64,000 bases of DNA from Clostridiaceae bacterium. Its GTDB lineage: Bacteria > Bacillota > Clostridia > Peptostreptococcales > Natronincolaceae. Positions within the stretch are counted from its first letter, which is position 1. Each line of letters opens with the position of its first letter. The stretch is taken from the NCBI GenBank assembly GCA_018432235.1, contig JAHDLO010000010.1:124001-188000 (forward strand), read 5' to 3'. Below, in pieces: positions 54,346-63,866 of the stretch. Under the pieces are notes generated by a model. The model did no database searches. It worked only from the letters and a program-made list of their open reading frames with translations, and was not told where the DNA came from. The position numbers and the translations under genes are program-made.

Positions 54346-54600
54346 AAAGTCCCTAAGTCAAAGACTTAGGGACGAATTAACCGTGGTACCACCCTGATTA
54401 CAGATAAAATCTGTCACTCAAAGGCATTGTAACGTATGCCAAACGGGAATGCCTACTGTAAACTTTCAGCGATCCCAACTCCGAGGTGATCTTCACAGTA
54501 AATCTTCTTCATAGCCTTTCAGCCCTGGGCTATGTCTCTGTGATAAAGATATGCTGCTACTGTCCTCTTCCCTGTAATTAGAAGATATTTACTTTAGTTA
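54346..54600 (-). promoter_or_regulatory. T-box leader of ileS
   Basis: On the minus strand GGTGGTACCACGG (54381-54393) is the universal T-box sequence that pairs with uncharged tRNA. It is followed by a terminator stem, GTCCCTAAGTC with its complement (54348-54373) and a T run. The upstream ~190 bases contain stem I; ATC in GAAGATCACC is the likely isoleucine specifier codon. Uncharged tRNA-Ile should favour the antiterminator and raise ileS expression. Confidence 0.92.
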
Positions 54601-54602
54601 AG

Positions 54603-54632
54603 ATTATACCCTTATGCAAGATAATGTGTCAA
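54603..54632 (-). promoter_or_regulatory. consensus promoter of the ileS leader
   Basis: TTGACA (54627-54632), 18 bases, TATAAT (54603-54608). Both hexamers are perfect; transcription would begin just upstream of the T-box leader. Confidence 0.88.
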
Positions 54633-54805
54633 GAAAATTTAGATTTCTTTTTTAACATTTCAAAAAAATTATATAGAAGACTGTTGATTGATGTCGCTAT
54701 TTCTATTTTACCAGATTTTTAGATGGTCTTATATATTATTGTAGTTTTTGTGTGGATTATACAATTTTGAATATAATTCTTCAAAAACCATCTATTAATA
54801 AAGGC

Positions 54806-54967
54806 TAAGGCCTTGACAACTATAAAAATTAGGAATAGCAACGAGTGAAATTTTTAGGGACAAGGCGAAGGCGGAAGTAATATCGGGCTATATTATGACT
54901 GACGACAACGCAGTCCTGAGGTAATTTAACCGTTGCTAAACTAAGAATTAAGATTGTCAAGGCATTA
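54806..54967. mobile_element. 162-bp MITE-like element
   Basis: Imperfect terminal inverted repeats: TAAGGCCTTGACAA at the left and the complement of TAATGCCTTGACAA at the right, with similarity running on through AGCAACG about 34 bases in. A small inner hairpin, TAATAT-CGGGCT-ATATTA, lies near the middle. No reading frame. The pattern matches non-autonomous elements; no transposase is present in the window. Confidence 0.6.
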
Positions 54968-54992
54968 GGGCCTGTCACAAGGACAGACCCTA
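54966..54992 (-). terminator. hairpin after the surface protein gene
   Basis: TAGGGCCTGTC and GACAGACCCTA pair with one mismatch around ACAAG, 13 bases past the stop. No T run follows, so it is a weak terminator at best. Confidence 0.45.
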
Positions 54993-55004
54993 TTATCTCC
55001 TTAT

Positions 55005-58000
55005 TTAATTATTTATGAAATCCAGATCCAGCAGCATTTTCATTATTACAACAGCTGCCTCAGCTCTTGTAGATGTATTCTGTGGTCTAAAGCTGGTATC
55101 CTCATAGCCTGCAACAATATTCTTTGCTGCCGCCTTATATACTGCCTCAAAGGCCCATGAGCTTATGCCTGCGTCATCCTTAAACATCACCATAGGCTTC
55201 ACAGTATTCTCCTCTGGTAAAGGATTTTCTGTATTTACGGCTTTATCCAAGGCCTTGTTTACTGCCTCCAATAGGCCCTTGCTGGAGGACGTTGCCCCTG
55301 TATAGGTGTCGACCATTGTGGACTGCTGACTGATTATCCTGTTGACCATTCCTGCTGCCGCCACATCTCCAACACCAACTGAATCACCATTTTCGAGTAT
55401 TTTAATGCTCTGAATATCACCTGCCTTAATTGTGACCTTTACCTTAATGCTGCTCTTAAAGCCTGTTCCGGCCGCTTCGTACTCACCATCCAGCCATTTG
55501 CTCAATTTAGAGCCCCCTGCCTCGCCTGCCTGCCCTTGGGCATCTCCTATTAGTTCAATCGCCCTCATGATCATTGCAACCATTTCCTCACGGGATATTG
55601 CTTTGTCCGGTTTAAAGGTGCCGTCAGAATTCCCCTGAGCTATGCCAAAATCAACTGCTGTATATACATAGCTTTCATACCAGCTGCCGACCTCTACATC
55701 CTTAAAGCCTGTTGTTTTTGTTGAGACTGTCTTCAGACCAAGGCTTCTTACCAGCATTGCAATGAATTGAGCCCTGGTCAGGATTCCTTCCGGTAAATAG
55801 CTGCCATCATTTCCTTCTAATATTTTCTTAGCCGCCAGAAGCTCTACAGTTTCTTGACTCCAGTGACCGTCTATATCCCTGAAGCTCACTTCAGTTTCCA
55901 TTACACTGTAGATACTGTTGGCGTTTCGCTTTATAATAGCGTAGGTTTTACCACCCTCAGTGGCAAATGTAGTGGGAACCGCCTTCCATACACCATCCTC
56001 AAAAACCACGCCTGTGCTCTTCTTAATATTTATTGCGTTAGGCACCAAAAGTCTTCTTTCTACAAATTCTCTACCAAAGCTGCTTACTTCCACAGTTCCG
56101 TTTTTAAATTCTGCCTCTAAAGTAAATTTCAAGGGCTGAACCACCAGCCTGTGGCTGTCAGGCATTTCGGCAGAGATATCTTCGATTTTTAAGCTGATGC
56201 TTAAAAGCTCTCCCTTGCCTACTGCAGCTGTCTCCAAGGCCTTCAGCCCTGTTGGTATACTATAGCTTCCCTTATTAAAGGTAGCAACTATTGTTATATT
56301 GTTATCCTTTAATTCCTTAAATGCTGCTGCTTCAAGACTTATTCTAAGACTATTAAAGGCTTCTTTTATCTCCAGCTCTACAGTCTTCACCCCTGTGTTT
56401 TCTTTAAAGAGCTTATCTATGCTTTCCTTTGTAATGGTGCTTATAGCGCTGCCGTCGCTGGATTTTTCAAGCTTGATACTATCCAGCTTCGCTGTTGTAT
56501 TATATTGTGCTATAACTGGCACCGACACTGGGGTTGTGTTATACTCCGGCGAAGCAGACGTATCCGTATCAGTTGTTGGTGATGCCGATGTGTCTGTATC
56601 AGTTTGAGGCTGCGGCTTTAATAAATCATATATTCTTTCCAGGCCTGATTTATGGGCCATTATAAAATAGCCATTGGCATAATCCATAGCCTTTACATCC
56701 TCCACCGACACACCGCTGGGGGTTGGCAGCATTAGCTTAAAAGCAGTATTTTCAAGATAATATGAATTACCGTTCTTTGCAAAGGCATATATTCTGCCGT
56801 CTACTGAAATGATACTTCTTCCCTCACCGCTAAAGCCCTCTACCTTCTCCCATTGGCTTGAATCATTGAGCTTTGTTCGCCATACTCCGGCCTTAGTATT
56901 TATATAAATATCATTGTCCTTTATCAGCATATCCCAAACATCCTTGGCATCACTGGATAGACCTGTTGTTTTAAGGGAGGTCCAGCTTGTGCCATCTGTC
57001 GAGGTTAATATGCCCTGTTTTTTGGTGCCAATATACCAGCTACCATTAACCCGCCATAGCTTCCTTGAGTCGTACTCACTGCTTTTTTCTGGATTTTTAG
57101 GCAGATTGTTGTTGTATTGCTCCCAGCTTATGCCACCATCGTTAGACCTGTAAAATCCGTATTTTGAAACCGAGATGTACATTTCATCCGAATTAACCAC
57201 CAGTAGTGCTTCTATCTTTTCACTCTGAATACCTTGAGTCATCATAGGCTCACTCCAGCTTTCGCCACCATCATGACTGACATATAGGGCATTGCTTTCC
57301 TTCCTGCCTATTAAATAAATTGTATCTGTATTCGGAACTCTGTAGCCGGTGTCAATTTCGCCTACGTTCGAGAGCTTTGTCACATAATTGCCATCGCTGT
57401 CGACTAAATGCACATCGGATTTTTTATCCTTTTTAGTTATGTACAAATATTTGTCCTTCACAGCAAATACCAGCACACCCTCTTTAGCATCTATACTATA
57501 GCTTTTCCATTCATTTTCTGATGGATTATAATGTGAGGTTTCCTTCAAGGCATTTAAGATTGCCTGCTTCAATCCGTTGCTGCTGGCTGTCGCATTTGTT
57601 ATGGTATCCACATCTAGACTCTGGGCGGCTATAATGCTTTGGGGTAAATCTGTAAATAGTGCCCGTCTAACCGGTGCGCCATAGGTACTGTGATCTATAG
57701 ATTCCTTATGCTCCAAAACCTCAATAGCTACGATTTGTCCACCAACCACAGTAACCGCTACCTTAATATTGCCATTTTTACCTTTTCCCACACCTTCAAA
57801 TACACCATCATTCTCACCTGAAGCCACCTTCCCCGGTATTGTTATTAACAGGTTAGTCGTTTCGGCTGTAGTGCCATCCTCCAGCTTGGTTACCTCATAT
57901 CTCAAGGTAACCGTCTGTGGCACATCCTTTAAGGTTATTTTTCCTTCTAAGTCAACAATAGTATTATCGCTGGTGTATACAAGCTTAATAGTATATCCGT

Positions 58001-60209
58001 TTGGTACTGTTGGTAATGGGATTGAGGTTGCATTAATTATTGGATTAGCAGCTGTAATAGCCGCTGCTATTGAAGCCAAATTTAGCTCTTTATAGTCATC
58101 CTCAATTCTTAAAAGCCCCTTTTTCCCTGCGACAAAGAATACCTGCCCATCAAAGGTAAAGCTCCTGAATTCCTCCAGGGTTACCCCTGCCGTTTGATTA
58201 GTGAAGGCACTGAAGGAGGCAGTATTATCTAAATAATATATTTTACTATCCTTAGCTATGGCATAAACCTTGTTATTTGCATTAAGCAGTCCTTTTGCCT
58301 CACCGCTTATGCCTGAAACCTTTGTCCAACCATTGGCATCACTTATATTTGTAGAAAATATGCCCTCCTTTGTTGCAGCATAAAGCATATCTCCTTCCAT
58401 AAGCAAATCTGCTATTTCCTTTTCCTTCTCGCTGCTTAAGCCCTGGCTATTTTTAACAAGGGACCAAGTCACACCATCTACAGACTCATAAACCCCTTGT
58501 TTTTTTGTAGAAACATAAAGCTTCCCATTAAAATTCCAAATTTTCTTGGCCTCAGAATTGGTTGGCAGGGTTGCATTATTTATTTGAGTCCATGTTTCAC
58601 CATCATTACCTGAATAATACACACCCTTTTTCTCACCTACAATGTAAATCTGGCCCTCTTCCGCTACATAAAGCCCCTCAATTTTATTTTCACCGATACC
58701 ACTTGGTAGGGTTTTCCCATTCCCTAGCATGTTGGTAAAGCTTTCACCGTTATTGGTACTTTTGTAAAAAGCCTTTTTCCCATCATTATTTCCTATGAGA
58801 TAGATAGCATCCCCATAAGCATATGTAGCGCCTATTTCATTGATGCCACTAAGCTTTGTATCCCAGCCGACTGTGCTACTTAACAGAACACTGTTCTTAG
58901 TTATCAGCAGAATTTTTCCGTTGACAGCTAGAACATGATGACTATCCTCTGAGCTCAATTGATGCCAAGCATCAGGATTTCTTGAGGCTTCAAATACCCC
59001 GATAGCATTTGACAGTAGCAGAATAGCCGCATTTATTTCAGCCTCTGTAGGATTTTCCAACCCATATGTTATTAGAGCTATTTCGATTGCAGCTGTTAGA
59101 GTTGCCTTTGAGCCGATTTGATATTCTCCTGCAGCATTCCCCTCGACAGCAGCAGATACCTTAGCCTGCCCACTCAAAATCGTATGCCCTAGGGTGGTTT
59201 TGTCAATAGGCTTTGCAGCATCTTCAATCTGAAGCAGACCCTTTTTATGTGCAACATAGAAGTAGCCATTGTAGTAATCAAAGCTTCTGCATTCATCTAG
59301 ACTAACTCCCGAGGTCTGGTTATCGAAAACCTTAAATTTTCCATCTGTATCCAGATAGTAAATTTTTTTCTCTTTAATGATGCTGTAAATTCTGCCCTCT
59401 GCCAGCTTCAGTCCCTTTACCTCATCACTTAATCCCTGCACCTTATTATATTGACCTACGGAGGCAGTATCAGTGCTATATACACCATCCTTAGTAGCTA
59501 TATATAAAGCATTTCCATCTAGTAGAATATCAAAAACCTCTTTTGACTTATCATTAGATAACCCTGTATTATTTTGGATTAGAGTCCAATTTTCGCCGTT
59601 ATCAGCTGACATGTACACACCTTGTTTTTTTGTTCCTACATATAGATTCCCATTATAGTACTTTATGACTCTGGCATCATAGTCGCTCTTGCCAGGCTCT
59701 GTAGGAAGATTGCCACTCTTTTGACTCCATGACTCGCCACCATCATCTGAGTAATATACCCCCTTCTTCTCTACAACTATGTATATTTCAGAATCATTTA
59801 GTGCAAAAATACCTTCAATTTTGTTGCTATTTATTCCATTTTCATCCGTAGGAAATGTCGTGCTTGACCATATATTTCCACCGTCATAGCTTGTATATAT
59901 GGTTCTAGCATCATTCTTGTTAGTTATAAGAAAAATAGAGTTTCCTTGCATATGCCCTGCTTGAATTTCGTCTATACTGCTATATTTGGTATTCCATTCT
60001 CCGCCTATTCTAACACTAATGCCGGATTTGCTGACATATATCAAGTTTTCGCCCTGATTAAATACAAACAGCCCCTCCTGCCCTGCCCTAAGCTCCTGCC
60101 AAGCATTAACCGATGCAAAAGCTTGATTTGGCATTAAAAAAACCGCAAAAATATTAATAATCATTAGTGCAGTTAAAATCGATGCTATGGTTCTTTTGTT
60201 AAGTGACAT
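55005..60209 (-). CDS. giant SLH surface protein with propeller repeats and two FMN_bind domains
   Basis: A 1734-residue exported cell-surface protein. Signal peptide at about 1-32 (ends QAFA). Three long blocks, at about 35-335, 410-715 and 900-1210, share repeating strands such as EKKGVYYSDDGGESW, GTKKQGVY and YYLDT, typical of BNR/YCF48-like beta-propellers. An FMN_bind domain lies between blocks 2 and 3 (about 795-885; motif DTITNATASS, with Asn in place of the usual Gly). After a Thr/Asp/Ser-rich linker near 1240 and a domain of unknown type come SLH motifs (about 1445 and 1505), a second FMN_bind domain (about 1580-1650; intact DTYTGATSSS, a likely ApbE flavin-attachment site), and a third SLH at the end. 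Inference: a cell-wall-anchored flavoprotein for extracellular redox work. AGGAGGG precedes the ATG; a Fur box lies upstream. Confidence 0.88.
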   Translation of the reverse strand: MSLNKRTIASILTALMIINIFAVFLMPNQAFASVNAWQELRAGQEGLFVFNQGENLIYVSKSGISVRIGGEWNTKYSSIDEIQAGHMQGNSIFLITNKNDARTIYTSYDGGNIWSSTTFPTDENGINSNKIEGIFALNDSEIYIVVEKKGVYYSDDGGESWSQKSGNLPTEPGKSDYDARVIKYYNGNLYVGTKKQGVYMSADNGENWTLIQNNTGLSNDKSKEVFDILLDGNALYIATKDGVYSTDTASVGQYNKVQGLSDEVKGLKLAEGRIYSIIKEKKIYYLDTDGKFKVFDNQTSGVSLDECRSFDYYNGYFYVAHKKGLLQIEDAAKPIDKTTLGHTILSGQAKVSAAVEGNAAGEYQIGSKATLTAAIEIALITYGLENPTEAEINAAILLLSNAIGVFEASRNPDAWHQLSSEDSHHVLAVNGKILLITKNSVLLSSTVGWDTKLSGINEIGATYAYGDAIYLIGNNDGKKAFYKSTNNGESFTNMLGNGKTLPSGIGENKIEGLYVAEEGQIYIVGEKKGVYYSGNDGETWTQINNATLPTNSEAKKIWNFNGKLYVSTKKQGVYESVDGVTWSLVKNSQGLSSEKEKEIADLLMEGDMLYAATKEGIFSTNISDANGWTKVSGISGEAKGLLNANNKVYAIAKDSKIYYLDNTASFSAFTNQTAGVTLEEFRSFTFDGQVFFVAGKKGLLRIEDDYKELNLASIAAAITAANPIINATSIPLPTVPNGYTIKLVYTSDNTIVDLEGKITLKDVPQTVTLRYEVTKLEDGTTAETTNLLITIPGKVASGENDGVFEGVGKGKNGNIKVAVTVVGGQIVAIEVLEHKESIDHSTYGAPVRRALFTDLPQSIIAAQSLDVDTITNATASSNGLKQAILNALKETSHYNPSENEWKSYSIDAKEGVLVFAVKDKYLYITKKDKKSDVHLVDSDGNYVTKLSNVGEIDTGYRVPNTDTIYLIGRKESNALYVSHDGGESWSEPMMTQGIQSEKIEALLVVNSDEMYISVSKYGFYRSNDGGISWEQYNNNLPKNPEKSSEYDSRKLWRVNGSWYIGTKKQGILTSTDGTSWTSLKTTGLSSDAKDVWDMLIKDNDIYINTKAGVWRTKLNDSSQWEKVEGFSGEGRSIISVDGRIYAFAKNGNSYYLENTAFKLMLPTPSGVSVEDVKAMDYANGYFIMAHKSGLERIYDLLKPQPQTDTDTSASPTTDTDTSASPEYNTTPVSVPVIAQYNTTAKLDSIKLEKSSDGSAISTITKESIDKLFKENTGVKTVELEIKEAFNSLRISLEAAAFKELKDNNITIVATFNKGSYSIPTGLKALETAAVGKGELLSISLKIEDISAEMPDSHRLVVQPLKFTLEAEFKNGTVEVSSFGREFVERRLLVPNAINIKKSTGVVFEDGVWKAVPTTFATEGGKTYAIIKRNANSIYSVMETEVSFRDIDGHWSQETVELLAAKKILEGNDGSYLPEGILTRAQFIAMLVRSLGLKTVSTKTTGFKDVEVGSWYESYVYTAVDFGIAQGNSDGTFKPDKAISREEMVAMIMRAIELIGDAQGQAGEAGGSKLSKWLDGEYEAAGTGFKSSIKVKVTIKAGDIQSIKILENGDSVGVGDVAAAGMVNRIISQQSTMVDTYTGATSSSKGLLEAVNKALDKAVNTENPLPEENTVKPMVMFKDDAGISSWAFEAVYKAAAKNIVAGYEDTSFRPQNTSTRAEAAVVIMKMLLDLDFINN

Positions 60210-60522
60210 GTATACCCTCCTAGATTATAATTAAACATCAGTTCAAAATAATATTAATCTATAATGATAATCATTGTCAATAGAAAAATATTTTTATTCA
60301 TATAATATCTTTAGCTTGAAATATTTGGATTTTAGCCATTTTTTGGTTCGTAATCAATTGACAATCGCCTAATATACGTGTGCGCCGTATGTTTGTACAA
60401 AGTTAATACTGCTTGTTTAAGTAGGTTGCTTTACTTAATCATAAATATGGCACTATGCAACCTGTTTGTCCAACAACTAAATTGGGTAAAGCTATATTGA
60501 ATATATACTAGGAGGGGTACAT
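60210..60522. other. divergent region between surface protein and ferritin-like gene, 313 bp
   Basis: It contains the Fur box (60260-60278), a TTGACA on the minus strand at about 60275-60280, and, from 60381, a 26-base near-match to 23491-23516 that belongs to the degenerate repeat family. No open frame. Confidence 0.5.
60260..60278. promoter_or_regulatory. Fur box upstream of the surface flavoprotein
   Basis: TATAATGATAATCATTGTC matches the 19-base Fur consensus GATAATGATAATCATTATC at 17 positions. It follows a minus-strand TTGACA directly, so it covers the promoter of the 55005-60209 gene; iron-limited induction is predicted. It may also affect the divergent ferritin-like gene. Confidence 0.8.
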
Positions 60523-61029
60523 ATGAATGGTGCAGTAGAAATTCTTAAGCTGGCTATGTCCATGGAGCGTCAGGGACAACGTTTTTATGAGGGCTTTGCA
60601 GATCAAGTAGAAAGTCCCGTTGTTAAGGCGCTATTTCATTCTCTGGCTAAGACTGAAGAGGAGCATTACAATATCCTTAAAAATGAACTGGACAAGCTGG
60701 CAGCAGGCGGACAGTGGTCGCCTGTAGGTGAGCTGAAGCCCAGCATAGAGAGAAGTCTTTTTGATATTCGCTTGGAGGCTGAGAAGCTGACTACAGAAAA
60801 GCTTGCTATGTCTCATTCAGATATTTCACTATTAAGAATGGCCTATCTCATTGAAAATGATTTTGCTGAGTATTATCAGAAGGCAATGAATTATACTGAG
60901 GATGAAAATGGAAAGAAAATACTGGAGATGCTATATAACTGGGAAAATGAGCATAGACGAGTTTTCTATGAGGAATACAAACGGGCAATGGATGACTATT
61001 GGTTTGACCAGAGCTTTTCACCCTTCTAA
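60523..61029 (+). CDS. ferritin-like diiron protein (rubrerythrin-type, no rubredoxin domain)
   Basis: A 168-residue four-helix diiron protein. Glu15 in the first helix, Glu45-x-x-His48 (TEEEHYN) in the second, a Glu in IENDFAEYY and the ENEH motif in the last helix match the rubrerythrin/ferritin ligand pattern. The C-terminal rubredoxin domain of classical rubrerythrin is missing; it ends with an aromatic tail (DDYWFDQSFSPF). Likely role: peroxide reduction or iron handling, possibly with the separate rubredoxin at 23253. GGAGGGG precedes the ATG. Confidence 0.85.
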   Translation: MNGAVEILKLAMSMERQGQRFYEGFADQVESPVVKALFHSLAKTEEEHYNILKNELDKLAAGGQWSPVGELKPSIERSLFDIRLEAEKLTTEKLAMSHSDISLLRMAYLIENDFAEYYQKAMNYTEDENGKKILEMLYNWENEHRRVFYEEYKRAMDDYWFDQSFSPF

Positions 61030-61113
61030 GGACCATTGCACAACCCCCTATACCATAAGATCAGAAGGTCACAGGGAGAATTGTGTACCTATTCATTAGA
61101 CAACCGAATACAT

Positions 61114-61149
61114 AAAACAGGAGGTATGCATCAGCATGCCTCCTGTTTT
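61114..61149. terminator. bidirectional terminator after the ferritin-like gene
   Basis: AAAACAGGAGGTATGC and GCATGCCTCCTGTTTT, 16-base arms with one G-U type mismatch around a four-base loop. It serves the ferritin-like gene and possibly the convergent permease gene. Confidence 0.8.
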
Positions 61150-61194
61150 AATGTATGCTTTGGATCACTCCTATAATTAAGCCAATCTTTCCAA

Positions 61195-63855
61195 CTATTC
61201 TGCTTCTCTCAGACGCTCAACAATGGAGCGCTTCGAAACAACGTGGTACACCGAAAGCGGCACGCCAATGCCCAACAGCGTGAAAATCGGAGCAACCAAA
61301 AGAAGGGGTAAGAGAGTAAACCGGTAGGTAAAAAACCAGAATACACTGGCCAGTACATTGGACAGCAGGGACCCAGCAACGATACTGAGGGCAGCAGATA
61401 CGGTTAAAGCCCCCAGTGCATAATATAGCCCCTCCCATATCAGCATCCCTTTCAGCTGCCGGCCCGTCATGCCAATGGATTGAAGCATTGCCAGCTCACG
61501 GCGTCGGGTTAGGATACTGGTCAAAATCGCGTTGAGAAAATTGAGGATGCCGACAAGACCAACGATAAAGCTCAACACACCCCCCAGCATCAGGAACATA
61601 TTTCGGAAGGCGTCAAACTCCGCTGCATAGGTTGCTTTACTTTCATAGTCCAACTGCGGCATCCGATGATTTGTCAAATCAGATAGAAAAGCTTCCATAT
61701 CTGCAGTTTTTTCATCCCTGACATCGCAGGCATAGTATATGACATTGCTTGTATCGCTATCCTGAAGGAATGTCTGGTGGTTCATGACGAACTCATCGGC
61801 ACCATAATAGCGATAGCTGAGGGAATACGGCACAATAATCAGGGCTACCACCTCGTAATCAATGTCCTGATATGTTTTGGCCCTGTAACGGTAAGGCCGG
61901 TCGTCGGGAATATGGCTTGGGTTAAGTATCTCGCCTGTATTAGGGTCGTAGTACTCATATGCCGTTATATATCGCAGGGTTACGGTACTGCCAAGCCTTG
62001 CCCAGTGAGAATCCATCTGTGGATTGCCATAGTCATCATCAGAATAGACTGCCGCCACATAGCGTCCCCCAGAGTCACTAAGCTTGGACAAATCCCCCTG
62101 CAGCATCGTCAACTTATCCAGCACATAAGGCTCCATACCATAAAGCTGAACTCTGTCGGCCAGCAGGCCTTGCTGATTCTTTTCCATAAAGTTAACAGCG
62201 TGATCCAAGGTCTCCTCATCGTTCCACCTGCCGTTCTTGGTACGGTAGTATTCCTCAGTGACAAATTCCTCCACCGGACTGCTCTTCCCGTATACACGCC
62301 CTCCTGCTGCTATACCGGGCTGAGACTTCAGGCTGGAGATGACATCCTCCGGCAGAGCACGATGGCTATCCCAAAAAACTCCTGTTTGAAAGTGGCCTGC
62401 ATCTGCCACAATAAAATCTGAAGCAACATTCCTTGCCAGATATTTATCCATGTCAAAACCGTTTGTAAAGGTGACTGTCATATTGAATAGCAGCACTGCC
62501 AATGACAGGGAGCTTACTGTTATGATTGTCTTGCCCCGGTTTCTCCCTAGGTTCGCCCATGCCATTTTGGACAGTGACGCTCCTGACTGCACCTTTCGGA
62601 TCATTTTCTTATTAGACTCTCCTTCTGTGTATCGAACAGCCTCCAGTGGCGATACCTTTGCCGCCATCCGCCCCGGCCTGTGGCAGGAGATCATCACTGT
62701 GACTAGAGCAAAAAAACCAGAACCAATGAAAATCAGAGGGCTTGCCGACACCGTCTCCTGTACAACGCCATTAAGCAGAGAGGTAATCACAGGGGTCAGC
62801 TTAACACCTACGCCATAGCCCATCAGCAGCCCAAGGGGAATGCCAATTAAGGACAACAGCAGCGCCTGCTGAAGAATGATACGATGCAGCTGTCGCCCCG
62901 TCGTTCCGATGGTTTTCAGCAGACCATAAAAGCGGATATCGTTTGATACGGAGATTTGAAACACGTTATAGATAATCAGGTAACCAGTTAAGGTAATAAT
63001 CAGCAGAAGCCCAACAATTGCGATTACCGTTGCTGCATCTAGACTGTCGGTTATCTGAGCACCAGAATAGCCCCAATTGATACCCACTGAAATATAATTA
63101 TTCCCTGCCGAACGGCCTTCCCCTTGGTAACCGTGATTGGTCAAAATCCGGCCTAAATCACCCTCAATATTCAGCGAACTACCCAGCATGACATCCATGT
63201 TCCAAGAGCCTGTGATGCCGTCATTGCCAATGCTGTCCCCTATGCCGACCTTATGATAGATAGCCTGTGCACGACTATGGGGAAGAAGCACATGGTTGGC
63301 GACAATCGCCTTGTCATATTCCCACCAGCCACTGAGGATAAAAGCTTCCGTTACCTCGGTGCCATCAACATCAAAGGTTAGGGTAAACTCACTTCCCAAT
63401 ATTGGTTCAACCCCCAGCAGCTCCAACACCTGGGTGTCGGTGGCAGCCTCATTGGTGCCTTCTACCGGCAAATGGCCTTCTACAGGGTCGCAGTACATCC
63501 AGTGGGCTTGATTGACGTCGCTGTATCCAATTTCCACATGAGATTTGAGAAAGGGTGGACCTTCAGGCCTACCTACGAAGCGCCGTAGCCCGTACTGCTT
63601 AATGAGGGGATCGGTCTTAATTTCATCAAACTGCTGCTGAGTAAGATACTTAAACCCCCCATGACTCCAGCCTCCAGCTTGTCGGAAGTTGGCCTGCTGA
63701 ATAGCATCATTAATCGATAATGCTATTGTAAATAAGGAAGTAAATAGTAAGGTGGTCAATGCAATGGCAAAAATAGCGATAAGATTTCTAGTTCCTGTGG
63801 CCTTCATGCTCTTCATGCTCAGCCGACGGATACATTTACGATTAGCTACCTTCAT
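61195..63855 (-). CDS. FtsX/MacB-type ABC transporter permease
   Basis: An 886-residue permease with one N-terminal membrane helix, a large extracellular domain (about 50-270), three helices (about 280-400), a connecting region containing a further helix near 440, a second extracellular domain, and three C-terminal helices (about 755-880). TRRRELAMLQSIGMTGRQL and the matching IRFYGLLKTIGTTGRQLHR are duplicated FtsX-domain signatures. Such proteins act in peptide resistance or lipoprotein/cell-wall transport, usually with a sensor kinase nearby. AGGAGG precedes the ATG. The ATPase gene ends 11 bases upstream. Confidence 0.9.
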   Translation of the reverse strand: MKVANRKCIRRLSMKSMKATGTRNLIAIFAIALTTLLFTSLFTIALSINDAIQQANFRQAGGWSHGGFKYLTQQQFDEIKTDPLIKQYGLRRFVGRPEGPPFLKSHVEIGYSDVNQAHWMYCDPVEGHLPVEGTNEAATDTQVLELLGVEPILGSEFTLTFDVDGTEVTEAFILSGWWEYDKAIVANHVLLPHSRAQAIYHKVGIGDSIGNDGITGSWNMDVMLGSSLNIEGDLGRILTNHGYQGEGRSAGNNYISVGINWGYSGAQITDSLDAATVIAIVGLLLIITLTGYLIIYNVFQISVSNDIRFYGLLKTIGTTGRQLHRIILQQALLLSLIGIPLGLLMGYGVGVKLTPVITSLLNGVVQETVSASPLIFIGSGFFALVTVMISCHRPGRMAAKVSPLEAVRYTEGESNKKMIRKVQSGASLSKMAWANLGRNRGKTIITVSSLSLAVLLFNMTVTFTNGFDMDKYLARNVASDFIVADAGHFQTGVFWDSHRALPEDVISSLKSQPGIAAGGRVYGKSSPVEEFVTEEYYRTKNGRWNDEETLDHAVNFMEKNQQGLLADRVQLYGMEPYVLDKLTMLQGDLSKLSDSGGRYVAAVYSDDDYGNPQMDSHWARLGSTVTLRYITAYEYYDPNTGEILNPSHIPDDRPYRYRAKTYQDIDYEVVALIIVPYSLSYRYYGADEFVMNHQTFLQDSDTSNVIYYACDVRDEKTADMEAFLSDLTNHRMPQLDYESKATYAAEFDAFRNMFLMLGGVLSFIVGLVGILNFLNAILTSILTRRRELAMLQSIGMTGRQLKGMLIWEGLYYALGALTVSAALSIVAGSLLSNVLASVFWFFTYRFTLLPLLLVAPIFTLLGIGVPLSVYHVVSKRSIVERLREAE

Positions 63856-63866
63856 ATCTCCACCTC

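Noticed and set aside
57769..58095. 108-codon plus-strand frame opposite the surface protein
   Set aside because: The composition reflects antisense of a repetitive Val/Thr/Gly-rich protein; no ribosome site.
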